From: Streptomyces turgidiscabies Car8
GTDB lineage: Bacteria > Actinomycetota > Actinomycetes > Streptomycetales > Streptomycetaceae
Direction: 5' to 3'
NCBI RefSeq assembly: GCF_000331005.1
Contig: NZ_AEJB01000686.1
Span: 1-45,393 of the forward strand
Length of the DNA: 45,393 nt
The notes below the pieces were generated by a model. It had not been told where the DNA came from, searched no databases, and saw only the letters and a program-made list of their open reading frames with translations. This document shows positions 34,165 through 42,304 of the stretch, one piece after another; within the stretch, counting starts at the first letter, position 1, and the number at the start of each line of letters is the position of its first letter. Made by a program: the position numbers and the translations under genes.

Positions 34165-34915
34165 GAGACACCGGTCCGGTCCAGGAGAAGTCCGGGGGAC
34201 GGCGTTCCAGGAACGCGGCGACCCCCTCCGCGGCCTCGCCGCTCTCCCGCGCCTGCCCGGCCCAGTAGGTGTCCCGGTCGGTGCGCCCGTCCGCGAACTC
34301 CTTCGCCGCCGCCTGGGTGAGCCGCGAGCGTGAGGTGAGGACGCGGGCGAACTCCGTCACCCGCTTGTCGAGTTCGCCCGCAGGCAGCATCTCGTCGAGG
34401 AACCCGGTGCGCAACGCGCGCTCCGCGTCGATCAACTCGCCCGAGAACAGAAGGTACTTGGCGGTCGCCGGACCTACCAGGGCCGCCAACCGCCGGGTGG
34501 ACGACGCCGGGTAGACGAGACCCAGCTTCGCCGGAGTCACCCCGAACAGCGCCCCCTCCTCGGCGAACCGCAGATCGCAGGCCGCCGCGAGCTGCGCGCC
34601 GCCGCCCACACAGTGGCCGCGGATCGCCGCGAGGACCGGCTTCGGAAAGGCCGCGAGGGCGTCCTCCGCCCGCACGGCCAGCCGCTGCGCCTCCTCCGGC
34701 GAACCCTGGAGTGTCGAGATGTCGGCGCCGGCGCAGAACGTCCCGTCCGCTCCCGTGAGCACCAGGACGCGGACGTCCGGGTCGGCGGCCAGGCCCGCGA
34801 GCAGCGGCGGCAGCGCGCGCCACATGCCGGCCGTCATGGCGTTGCGCTTGGCCGGGTGGCGGATGACGACGGTGGCGACCCCGTCGGCGGCACTGTGGGT
34901 CAGCTGCGGCTCCAT
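34151..34915 (-). CDS. Crotonase-family (enoyl-CoA hydratase/isomerase-like) protein lacking hydratase glutamates
   Basis: A 254-residue crotonase-fold protein with the oxyanion-hole signatures FCAGADIS and AIRGHCVGGGAQLAAACD. Aligned by eye with rat mitochondrial enoyl-CoA hydratase, the two catalytic glutamates (E144 and E164) fall on Pro in FGVTPAKLG and Tyr in TAKYLLFSG. Water addition by the classical mechanism is therefore unlikely. Isomerase, thioesterase, decarboxylase or other CoA chemistry is possible. ATG at 34915; the ribosome site is weak. Its end overlaps the convergent DJ-1 gene by 14 bases. Confidence 0.88.
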   Translation of the reverse strand: MEPQLTHSAADGVATVVIRHPAKRNAMTAGMWRALPPLLAGLAADPDVRVLVLTGADGTFCAGADISTLQGSPEEAQRLAVRAEDALAAFPKPVLAAIRGHCVGGGAQLAAACDLRFAEEGALFGVTPAKLGLVYPASSTRRLAALVGPATAKYLLFSGELIDAERALRTGFLDEMLPAGELDKRVTEFARVLTSRSRLTQAAAKEFADGRTDRDTYWAGQARESGEAAEGVAAFLERRPPDFSWTGPVSPTAR

Positions 34916-35158
34916 GGGCGGGATGCTATCCGCCGGATCCGGGCGCCCCGACGACGGCGGCAGCAAACCCGTACAACCCGAATAGTTCACGAAGTCGACA
35001 CGAGATGACCAGGTCCGGCCTCATGTGGGCTCATGGCGTGCTTGATCAGTCGAAAGTGCTCGATACGTGCTGACTTCTGTTCAGTTCTCCGGTGGCGACC
35101 CTTCGTTACCAACACTCGTCCCGTGGTGACAATCGAGCGCGAGGGCGGCGACCGAACG

Positions 35159-35674
35159 ATGGATGACCATGGGCGCGAGTCAGGCTCACGCCCAGCGGAC
35201 GACGGAGTGCCGGCGGAGACGGAGCGGAGACCCCCGGACCCGCTTCCCTATGAAGGGGTCTGGAGGTTCACCGCGCCCGCCGTCGACGCCTCCGTACCGC
35301 AGGCGCGGCACGCCGTCCGGGACCTGCTGTACCGGCAGGGAGTACCGGCCGCACCGGACGTGGTGCACGGGCTGCTGCTGATCGTCTCGGAACTGGCGAC
35401 GAACGCCGTCCGGCACGCGGCGCTCCTCTCCCCGACCCTCGCCGTGGAGGTCGCCGTCGGCGCCGAGTGGGTCCGGGTGTCGGTGGAGGACAACCACCCC
35501 TACCGCCCCAGCGCACTTGAGGCCGACCACGGCCGGACCGGCGGGCGCGGGCTGCTTCTGGTCCGGGAGATCACCAGGGAGGCGGGCGGCGTCTGCGACA
35601 TCGAGCACACGGCGAGCGGCGGCAAGGTCGTCTGGGCGGCCCTGCCGCTCACCCCCGTACAGGTGCGGCCTTAG
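35159..35674 (+). CDS. Anti-sigma-factor-type HATPase (RsbW-like)
   Basis: A 171-residue protein with a C-terminal GHKL/HATPase_c_2 domain (about 45-165). N-box SELATNAVRHA (77-87), the G1-like EDNHPY region (110-115) and GGRGLLLV (128-135) are visible. Streptomyces encodes dozens of such small kinases, which sequester sigma factors or anti-anti-sigma factors. The disordered first 35 residues are usual. ATG at 35159 is preferred; a GTG at 35126 has no ribosome site. The 243-base gap to the crotonase gene start holds no gene that I can support. The partner sigma factor is not in the window. Confidence 0.85.
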   Translation: MDDHGRESGSRPADDGVPAETERRPPDPLPYEGVWRFTAPAVDASVPQARHAVRDLLYRQGVPAAPDVVHGLLLIVSELATNAVRHAALLSPTLAVEVAVGAEWVRVSVEDNHPYRPSALEADHGRTGGRGLLLVREITREAGGVCDIEHTASGGKVVWAALPLTPVQVRP

Positions 35675-35678
35675 GCCC

Positions 35679-36275
35679 TCACCAGCCGGCCGACGGACCC
35701 GTCAGCTCCCGCACCGCCGGGCGCGCCGCGTCCAGCACGGTCATGAACCAGGCCGAGAACGGGTCCTTCGCATGCCGCTCCGCCAGCTCGGCCGGGGTGA
35801 CGTACGCCGTGTCCCCGACCTCCTCCGGGTCCGGCGCGAGCGCCGACTGCGCCATGCCGACGAACAGGTGGTTGTACTCCTGCTCCACCAGTCCCGACTC
35901 CGGGTCCGGGTGGTTGTAGCGGACCGTGCCCGCCTCGGCCAGCAGCGACGGGGAGATGCCCAGCTCCTCGTACGTCCGCCGGGCCGCCGCCGCGAAGGGC
36001 GCCTCACCGGGGTAGGGGTGGCCGCAGCAGGTGTTGGACCAGACGCCGGGGGAGTGGTACTTACCCAACGCGCGCTGTTGCAGGAGCAGTCGGCCCTGCT
36101 CGTCGAAGAGGAAAACGGAGAACGCCCGGTGCAGCCGGCCCGGTGGCTGGTGGGCGGAGAGCTTCTCGGCGGTGCCGATCGTCGTGCCGTTCTCGTCGAC
36201 CAGTTCGAGCAAGATCGCTTCTGCTGTGCCGTTCGACGAACTGTTGTGCGTCGCGGTGGCAGGTGTGATCGGCAT
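35679..36275 (-). CDS. idi: Isopentenyl-diphosphate delta-isomerase (type I)
   Basis: A 198-residue Nudix-fold isomerase that interconverts isopentenyl and dimethylallyl diphosphate. Motifs are LHRAFSVFLFD (48-58), NTCCGHPYPGE (81-91) with active-site C84, the EELGI Nudix helix (103-107) and E133 in EQEYNHL, the likely second catalytic residue. The ATG at 36275 has AAGGA about 5-6 bases upstream, while the ATG at 36281 abuts the ribosome site. It supplies isoprenoid precursors; in S. coelicolor idi lies near hopanoid genes (memory). Convergent with the HATPase gene, with only four bases between stops. Nothing recognisable lies in the 244 bases upstream. Confidence 0.95.
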   Translation of the reverse strand: MPITPATATHNSSSNGTAEAILLELVDENGTTIGTAEKLSAHQPPGRLHRAFSVFLFDEQGRLLLQQRALGKYHSPGVWSNTCCGHPYPGEAPFAAAARRTYEELGISPSLLAEAGTVRYNHPDPESGLVEQEYNHLFVGMAQSALAPDPEEVGDTAYVTPAELAERHAKDPFSAWFMTVLDAARPAVRELTGPSAGW

Positions 36276-36519
36276 ACCCATCCTTCGCCTCGGTCTTCGA
36301 GCCCCAAGTCTGCCGTACGAATCCGGCACTCCCGGCACTTCGCGGCGCCCCCCGCATGTCCGGCGCGAAAGCGACCCGCCGGTGACGTGATAGTCCATCG
36401 TGCCCGGTTCCCCGGCCGGGGAACCGTCCGAGAGGGGGGCTTGAAGAGGGGGACGCGGGCGCGCGCCGGACGGTCGCGTTCCGTTGACGGCACGTACCGA
36501 ACGGGCTCGGAGGCGGGGC

Positions 36520-37458
36520 TCAGAGGCAGAGTTTCGACTCGTGCTCGGCGTGCCCGCCGGGCTCCAGCTGGAAGGTGCAGTGCTCCACGTCGAAGTGGTC
36601 GCCCAGGCAGCCCTGGAGCTCGTGCAGCATCTTCTCGTGCCCGATCCCGCTCAGCACCTCCGAACTGACGACCACGTGCGCCGACAGCACCGGCATCCCC
36701 GAGGTGATCGTCCAGGCGTGCAGATCGTGTACGTCCTCCACGCCGGGCAGCGCCAGTATGTGGGCCCGTACGTCCGCCATGTCGACGTCCCGGGGAGCGG
36801 CCTCCAGGAGCACGTTCAGGGTCTCGCGCAGCAGCTTCCAAGTGCGCGGGACGATCATCACACCGATGACGACCGAGGCGATGGGGTCGGCCCGCTGCCA
36901 TCCCGTCGCCATGATGACCGCCGCCGAGATCAGCACCGCCACCGAGCCCAGCGCGTCCGCGGCGACCTCCAGGAAGGCGCCCCGCACGTTCAGGCTCTCC
37001 TTCTGGCCGCGCATCAGCATCGCCAGCGAGATCATGTTCGCCACCAGGCCGATCAGGCCGAAGACGACGGTCACCCCGCCCTCGGTCTCCGCGGGCGTGA
37101 CGAACCGCTGGATCGCCTCGTACAGGACGTAGCCGCCGACGCCGAGCAGCAGCAGACAGTTGGCGAGCGCGGCGAGGATCTCGGCGCGGGCGTACCCGAA
37201 GGTGCGGTTGCCGCTCGGCGGGCGGTTCGCGAAGTGGATCGCGAGCAGCGCCATGCCGAGGCCCAGCGCGTCCGTCGCCATGTGCGCCGCGTCCGCGATG
37301 AGCGCGAGCGAGTCGGCGACGAGCCCGCCGACGATCTCGACGACCATGACGGTGAGCGTGATGGCCAGCGCGAAACGCAGCCGCCCGCGGTACGCCGCTG
37401 CCGCCGTACCCGTGGTCGGCGCGCCGTGCGCGTGTCCGTGATCGTGCCCAGCCCCCAT
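36520..37458 (-). CDS. Cation diffusion facilitator (CzcD-like metal efflux)
   Basis: A 312-residue membrane protein of the CDF family that exports Zn or related divalent cations in exchange for protons. A His-rich N-terminus (HDHGHAHG) precedes six predicted membrane helices. The TM2 metal site is H59/D63 (DAAHMATD). In TM5 the usual His is replaced by Glu (E164/D168, LEVAAD), which could change metal preference. The C-terminal ferredoxin-like cytoplasmic domain (about 215-300) contains DVHDLHAWTI. ATG with AGGAGG nine bases upstream. It is transcribed away from the CDP-alcohol operon. Confidence 0.92.
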   Translation of the reverse strand: MGAGHDHGHAHGAPTTGTAAAAYRGRLRFALAITLTVMVVEIVGGLVADSLALIADAAHMATDALGLGMALLAIHFANRPPSGNRTFGYARAEILAALANCLLLLGVGGYVLYEAIQRFVTPAETEGGVTVVFGLIGLVANMISLAMLMRGQKESLNVRGAFLEVAADALGSVAVLISAAVIMATGWQRADPIASVVIGVMIVPRTWKLLRETLNVLLEAAPRDVDMADVRAHILALPGVEDVHDLHAWTITSGMPVLSAHVVVSSEVLSGIGHEKMLHELQGCLGDHFDVEHCTFQLEPGGHAEHESKLCL

Positions 37459-37560
37459 GGAAGCCGCCTCCTGGTGTTCGTGCCGAGCCCCGTCCCGGGA
37501 TCAGTCAACTACGGGTGGGGGGTATGTGGCAACGCGGCACTGAACACCGTTGTCATGTGC

Positions 37561-37591
37561 CCTGACCTGCGGAAACGAAACGCAGGTCAGG
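37561..37591. terminator. Strong isolated hairpin in the 434-base gap
   Basis: CCTGACCTGCG and CGCAGGTCAGG form a perfect 11-bp stem around the 9-nt loop GAAACGAAA. It lies between the divergent CDF gene (start 37458) and CDP-alcohol gene (start 37893), where no gene end requires a terminator. It may end an unannotated transcript, act in a leader, or belong to a dispersed Streptomyces hairpin repeat. The gap otherwise holds only one doubtful ORF (37605-37886). Confidence 0.6.
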
Positions 37592-37604
37592 AGGTGCGGA
37601 GATC

Positions 37605-37886
37605 GTGGCCGCCCGTCGGGTGACGCCCGCCGCCCTGGCCGGGGGACCGGGGCCCGTGCGGGGCGCCGACCGGGGCGACGGTTTGTGCGCGGCGGGTGGG
37701 GTCGCCCATGATGACCGGGTCGAGGCGGCCGCCGGTCCGCCGGAATCGGACCTGGAACAGCCGGTGAGCACAGGCGAGGCCCCATCCGATAGCCTCTGCC
37801 GACATGCTGCCCGGCCACCGTGGGTCAGGGTTCCCCCCACCATCATGTACAGGACCGGCGTGCATGCGTCGGTGTCCAGGGAGTGA
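37605..37886 (+). CDS. Doubtful small ORF in the CDF/CDP-alcohol gap
   Basis: A 93-residue frame starting GTG with AGGAGG ten bases upstream, ending 6 bases before the next gene. The protein is Ala/Gly/Pro-rich, with no recognisable domain, signal peptide or membrane segment. The ribosome-like site is partly the 3' arm of the hairpin at 37561-37591. It could be chance in GC-rich DNA or a leader ORF coupled to the operon. It is reported only because nothing else fills the gap. Confidence 0.2.
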   Translation: MAARRVTPAALAGGPGPVRGADRGDGLCAAGGVAHDDRVEAAAGPPESDLEQPVSTGEAPSDSLCRHAARPPWVRVPPTIMYRTGVHASVSRE

Positions 37887-37892
37887 GTTCGG

Positions 37893-39746
37893 TTGCCGAC
37901 CGCCATCCTCACGGGTCAGCCGGTTCCCGGATCGTCGATCGAGGGCGATCTGCGGTCCCTCGGCTTCGACGTGCGGAGCGCGACCGACGTCGCCGGCACC
38001 GAGACCCTCCTCGCCGAGTCACCCTGTGACGAACGGGTCGCCGTCGTGGACGCCCGCTTCGTCGGTCACCTCCACGCGCTGCGCCTCGGCCTCACCGACC
38101 CCCGCTTCCCGCTCGCCGCGGTACCGGGCGCCCTGACGGCACAGCCCGGCGCAGGCCGCACCGCCCTGACCCGCGTACTGGCCCGGGAGATCTCCGCGAG
38201 CGGCGAAGCCCCGGCGACCCCCGGCACGGCCGCCTCCGCCGCTTCCGCCGTCGCCGTGGACAGCCTCGCCGACCGCATCGCCCTCGCTCTCGAAGCGGAC
38301 GGTGCCGGCGTCCACCGCCCCGCTCTGGGCAGCCTGACCGCCGCCGTCCCCGCCGGCCCCGAGGCCCGCGACGAGGCACGGCGGGCCGTCGCCGCCGTCG
38401 ACGACGAGGCCGTACGCCTGAAGTCGGCCGTGAAGTCCCGGGACGGCTTCTTCACCACGTTCTGCGTCAGCCCCTACTCCCGCCATCTGGCCCGCTGGTG
38501 CGCCCGCCGGGGCCTCACCCCGAACCAGGTCACCACCGCCTCGCTGCTCACCGCGCTCATCGCGGCCGGCTGCGCGGCCACGGGCACCCGCGGCGGCTAC
38601 GTCACGGCGGGCGTGCTCCTCCTGGTCTCCTTCGTCCTGGACTGCGCCGACGGCCAGCTCGCCCGCTACTCCCTCCAGTACTCGACGCTCGGCGCCTGGC
38701 TGGACGCCACCTTCGACCGCGCCAAGGAGTACGCCTTCTACGCGGGCCTCGCACTCGGGGCGGCGCGCGGCGGCGACGACGTATGGGCGCTCGCCCTCGG
38801 CGCGATGATCCTCCAGAGCTGCCGGCACGTCGTCGACTTCGCCTTCAACGAGGCGAACGCCGGAGACCCGGCCGCGACGGCGAACACCAGCCCCACGGCC
38901 GCCCTCTCCGACCGCCTCGACGGCGTCGGCTGGACGGTCTGGGTACGCCGGATGATCGTCCTGCCGATCGGCGAGCGCTGGGCCCTGATCGCCGTCCTCA
39001 CGGCCCTCACCACCCCCCGGACCACCTTCACCGTGCTGCTCGTCGGCTGCGGCTTCGCGGCCACGTACACCACGGCCGGCCGCGTCCTGCGCTCACTCAC
39101 CCGAAAGGCCCAGCGTACCGAGCGCGCTGCACAGGCCCTGGCGGACCTCGCGGACAGCGGGCCGCTCGCGGAGCTGGTCGGGCGGGTCCCCGGGCGTACA
39201 ACGGGTGGCTCGCGCCTCCTCCTCGCGCTGGAAGGTACGGCGGTGCTGATCTTCGCCGTATGGGTGTGCGGGTACGGCAGCCCGATCCCCGTGGCCCTCT
39301 CCGTGCTGTACGTGCTCAGCGCGGGTGGCGCGGTCGCACTGCCCCTCACGGGCCGCCTCGACTGGCTCGTCCCCCCGCTCTTCCGGGCCGCCGAATACGG
39401 CACAGTCCTCCTTCTCGCGGGCAAAGCGGAGGTAAACGGAGCACTTCCCGCGGCTTTCGGCCTCGTGGCCGCCGTCGCCTACCATCACTACGACACGGTG
39501 TACCGCATCCGTGGCAACGCCGGAGCGCCCCCGCGCTGGCTGGTACGGGCGAGCGGAGGGCACGAGGGCCGGACACTGGTGGTCGTCGTCCTGGCCGCGC
39601 TGCTCACCTCCTCGCAGTTCGTGGTCGCGCTCACGGTCCTCGCCGTGGCCGTGGCCCTGCTGGTGCTCGCCGAGAGCATCCGCTACTGGGTGATCGCCCA
39701 CCAGGGCGGCGCCCCCGCCGTACACGACGAAGGAGTACCCGCATGA
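37893..39746 (+). CDS. CDP-alcohol phosphatidyltransferase with extra N- and C-terminal domains
   Basis: A 617-residue membrane protein. An N-terminal soluble region (about 1-185) has a pattern like a response-regulator or nucleotidyltransferase remnant. The central CDP-alcohol phosphotransferase domain has a complete motif: D250, D253-G, A-R, G, D271 and D275 (D-x2-DG-x2-AR-x8-G-x3-D-x3-D). Further membrane helices run to the C-terminus; I associate this architecture with DUF5941 proteins. It transfers a phospho-alcohol from a CDP-activated donor to an alcohol acceptor. TTG start with GGGAG ten bases upstream. First gene of a tightly packed operon; its stop overlaps the next ATG (ATGA). Confidence 0.88.
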   Translation: MPTAILTGQPVPGSSIEGDLRSLGFDVRSATDVAGTETLLAESPCDERVAVVDARFVGHLHALRLGLTDPRFPLAAVPGALTAQPGAGRTALTRVLAREISASGEAPATPGTAASAASAVAVDSLADRIALALEADGAGVHRPALGSLTAAVPAGPEARDEARRAVAAVDDEAVRLKSAVKSRDGFFTTFCVSPYSRHLARWCARRGLTPNQVTTASLLTALIAAGCAATGTRGGYVTAGVLLLVSFVLDCADGQLARYSLQYSTLGAWLDATFDRAKEYAFYAGLALGAARGGDDVWALALGAMILQSCRHVVDFAFNEANAGDPAATANTSPTAALSDRLDGVGWTVWVRRMIVLPIGERWALIAVLTALTTPRTTFTVLLVGCGFAATYTTAGRVLRSLTRKAQRTERAAQALADLADSGPLAELVGRVPGRTTGGSRLLLALEGTAVLIFAVWVCGYGSPIPVALSVLYVLSAGGAVALPLTGRLDWLVPPLFRAAEYGTVLLLAGKAEVNGALPAAFGLVAAVAYHHYDTVYRIRGNAGAPPRWLVRASGGHEGRTLVVVVLAALLTSSQFVVALTVLAVAVALLVLAESIRYWVIAHQGGAPAVHDEGVPA

Positions 39747-40495
39747 TCGGCCTCGTGCTGGCGGCCGGCGCCGGAAGGCGTCTGCGCCCCTACACCGACA
39801 GCCTGCCAAAGGCTCTCGTGCCGGTCGGCCCCGCGGGCGACGAGGACGGCCCCACCGTGCTCGACCTCACCCTCGCCAACTTCGCCGAGATCGGCCTCAC
39901 CGAGGCCGCGATCATCGTCGGCTACCGCAAGGAAGCCGTGTACGAGCGGCAGACGGCCCTGGAGAAGAAGTACGGGCTGAAGCTCACTCTCATCGACAAC
40001 GACCGCGCCGAGGAGTGGAACAACGCCTACTCCCTCTGGTGCGGCCGGGACGCCCTCACCGACGGGGTCATCCTCGCGAACGGCGACACCGTGCACCCCG
40101 TCTCAGTCGAGCGGACGCTCCTCGCCGCGCGCGGTGACGGGAAGCGCATCATCCTGGCCCTCGACACGGTGAAGGATCTCGCCGACGAGGAGATGAAGGT
40201 GATCGTGGACCCGGAGCAGGGCGTGCGGAAGATCACCAAGCTGATGGACCCCGCGGAGGCCACCGGCGAGTACATCGGCGTCACCCTCATCGAGGGCGCC
40301 GCCGCGGCCGACCTGGCCGACGCGCTGAAGACCGTGTGGGAGACCGACCCCCAGCAGTTCTACGAGCACGGCTACCAGGAACTGGTCGACCGTGGTTTCC
40401 GTATCGACGTGGCACCCATCGGCGAGGTCCCGTGGGTCGAGATAGACAACCACGACGATCTCGCCCGAGGACGGGAGATCGCGTGCCGGTACTGA
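39743..40495 (+). CDS. Sugar-phosphate/alcohol-phosphate nucleotidyltransferase
   Basis: A 250-residue cytoplasmic NTP transferase. The signature LAAGAGRRLRPYT (6-18) and K23 (LPKALVPV) bind the nucleotide and product. NNAYSL (93-98) and NGD (113-115) recall CTP:phosphocholine and CTP:inositol-1-phosphate cytidylyltransferases. In this operon it most likely activates an alcohol phosphate with CTP to make the CDP-alcohol donor used by the flanking phosphotransferases. The substrate (glycerol-1-P, inositol-P, choline-P or another) cannot be read from sequence. It overlaps both neighbours, by 4 and 13 bases. Confidence 0.88.
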   Translation: MIGLVLAAGAGRRLRPYTDSLPKALVPVGPAGDEDGPTVLDLTLANFAEIGLTEAAIIVGYRKEAVYERQTALEKKYGLKLTLIDNDRAEEWNNAYSLWCGRDALTDGVILANGDTVHPVSVERTLLAARGDGKRIILALDTVKDLADEEMKVIVDPEQGVRKITKLMDPAEATGEYIGVTLIEGAAAADLADALKTVWETDPQQFYEHGYQELVDRGFRIDVAPIGEVPWVEIDNHDDLARGREIACRY

Positions 40496-41544
40496 CGAGG
40501 CTGATCCCCTCGCCGGTCGTCGTCGACATCCGCCGGGGGGCCCTGGACCATCTGGCGGACGTCCTGTTCGACCAGCGGATCTCCCACTCCGGGAAGATCG
40601 CCGTCGCGGTCAGCGCCGGTTCCGGCGCCAAGCTGCGCGCGCGGCTCACCCCCGCGCTGCCCGGCGCCACCTGGTACGAGGTCGCCGGCGGCACCATCGA
40701 CGACGCGATCCGGCTGGCCGACGCCATCAAGTCCGGCCACTACGACGCCGTGGTCGGCCTCGGCGGCGGCCGGATCATCGACTGCGCCAAGTTCGCCGCC
40801 GCCCGCGTCGGGCTGCCCCTCGTCGCCGTCGCCACCAACCTCGCGCACGACGGCCTGTGCTCCCCGGTCGCCACCCTCGACAACGACGCGGGGCGCGGCT
40901 CGTACGGCGTACCCAACCCGATCGCCGTCGTCATCGACCTCGACGTGATCCGCGAGGCCCCGGCGCGGTTCGTGCGCTCCGGGATCGGCGACGCCATGTC
41001 GAACATCTCCGCGGTCGCCGACTGGGAGCTGGCCGGTCAGGTCAACGGCGAGAAGATCGACGGCCTCGCCGCCGCGATGGCCCGCCAGGCCGGTGAGGCC
41101 GTGCTGCGCCACCCCGGCGGGGTCGGCGACAACGCCTTCCTCCAGGTGCTGGCCGAGGCCCTGGTCCTCACCGGTATCGCCATGTCGGTGTCGGGCGACT
41201 CCCGCCCGTCCTCCGGCGCCTGCCACGAGATCAACCACGCCTTCGACCTGCTGTATCCCAAGCGTGCCGCGAGCCACGGCGAACAGTGCGGCCTCGGCGC
41301 CGCCTTCGCCATGTATCTGCGGGGCGCGCACGACGAGTCGGCGTACATGGCCGAGGTGCTGCGCCGGCACGGGCTGCCGGTGCTGCCGGAGGAGATCGGC
41401 TTCACCACGGACGAGTTCGTACGGGTCGTCGAGTACGCCCCGCAGACCAGACCCGGTCGCTACACGATCCTGGAACACCTCGACCTCAGATACGACCAGA
41501 TCAAGGACACGTACGCGGACTATGTCAAGGCCATCGGTAGCTGA
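40483..41544 (+). CDS. sn-Glycerol-1-phosphate dehydrogenase-like enzyme (EgsA/AraM family)
   Basis: A 353-residue iron/zinc-alcohol-dehydrogenase-fold enzyme. The NAD(P)-binding GLGGGRIIDCAKF lies at 93-104. ATNLAHDGLCSPVATL is close to the archaeal G1P dehydrogenase signature. Candidate metal ligands are D170, H248 (CHEINHAF) and H265 (ASHGEQCG). The family reduces dihydroxyacetone phosphate to sn-glycerol-1-phosphate, the enantiomer used in archaeal lipids and in Bacillus AraM products. GTG start with GGGAG six bases upstream, 13-base overlap with the nucleotidyltransferase gene. Inference: it supplies the alcohol phosphate that is CDP-activated in this operon. Confidence 0.85.
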   Translation: MPVLTRLIPSPVVVDIRRGALDHLADVLFDQRISHSGKIAVAVSAGSGAKLRARLTPALPGATWYEVAGGTIDDAIRLADAIKSGHYDAVVGLGGGRIIDCAKFAAARVGLPLVAVATNLAHDGLCSPVATLDNDAGRGSYGVPNPIAVVIDLDVIREAPARFVRSGIGDAMSNISAVADWELAGQVNGEKIDGLAAAMARQAGEAVLRHPGGVGDNAFLQVLAEALVLTGIAMSVSGDSRPSSGACHEINHAFDLLYPKRAASHGEQCGLGAAFAMYLRGAHDESAYMAEVLRRHGLPVLPEEIGFTTDEFVRVVEYAPQTRPGRYTILEHLDLRYDQIKDTYADYVKAIGS

Positions 41545-42304
41545 ACTACGCCCTGTCGTCCACCCCGAAGGGGTGAAGGACCGGCGCAGCGGCGAGCACT
41601 GGGCGGGACGCCTCTACATGCGCGAGGTGTCCCTGCGGGTCGACCCGTACCTGGTGAACACCAGGATCACGCCCAACCAGCTCACGTACCTGATGGTCGT
41701 CGCGGGCGGCCTGGCGGGCGCGGCCCTCCTGGTGCCCGGCCTCACCGGGGCGATCCTCGGTGCCGTACTGATCCAGCTGTACCTGCTCCTCGACTGCGTC
41801 GACGGCGAGATCGCCCGCTGGCGGAACCAGACCTCGATCACCGGTGTGTACCTCGACCGCATCGGCCACTACCTCTCCGAGTCGGCCCTGCTGATCGGCT
41901 TCGGGCTGCGCGGCGCCGACCTGTGGGACGGCTCCGGGGGACCCGAGTGGCTGTGGGCGTTCCTCGGCACCCTGGCCGCCCTCGGCGCGATCCTGATCAA
42001 GGCCGAGACCGACCTGGTGGACGTGGCCCGGTCCCGCAGCGGACTGGAGGCCGCCAAGGAGGAACTGTCGGTGCCGCGCTCAGAGGGGCTCGCCCTGGCG
42101 CGTAAGGCCGCCGCCGCGCTCAAGTTCCACCGGCTGATCGGCGGCATCGAGGCGAGCCTGTTCATCCTCTTCCTGGCGGTCCTCGACGCCATCGGCGGCG
42201 ACCTGTTCTGGACCCGCCTGGGCATCGCGGTCCTGGCCGGCATCGCGATCCTGCAGACCGCGCTGCACCTCGTGTCCATCCTCGCGTCCAGCAGGCTGCG
42301 GTGA
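41522..42304 (+). CDS. Second CDP-alcohol phosphatidyltransferase (His at last motif position)
   Basis: A 260-residue membrane protein with several helices. The CDP-alcohol phosphotransferase motif is D91, D94-G, A-R, G108 and D112, but H116 replaces the fourth Asp (D-x2-DG-x2-AR-x8-G-x3-D-x3-H). In structures of the family the fourth Asp is the proposed catalytic base, so chemistry or acceptor may differ. The ATG lies 23 bases inside the dehydrogenase gene, with no separate promoter needed. It probably acts after, or with, the larger transferase encoded at the start of the operon. Confidence 0.88.
   Translation: MSRPSVAELRPVVHPEGVKDRRSGEHWAGRLYMREVSLRVDPYLVNTRITPNQLTYLMVVAGGLAGAALLVPGLTGAILGAVLIQLYLLLDCVDGEIARWRNQTSITGVYLDRIGHYLSESALLIGFGLRGADLWDGSGGPEWLWAFLGTLAALGAILIKAETDLVDVARSRSGLEAAKEELSVPRSEGLALARKAAAALKFHRLIGGIEASLFILFLAVLDAIGGDLFWTRLGIAVLAGIAILQTALHLVSILASSRLR

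Noticed and set aside
37501..37912. Minus-strand ORFs in the CDF/CDP-alcohol gap
   Set aside because: No ribosome sites and Pro/Arg-rich composition typical of random GC-rich frames; they cross the strong hairpin.
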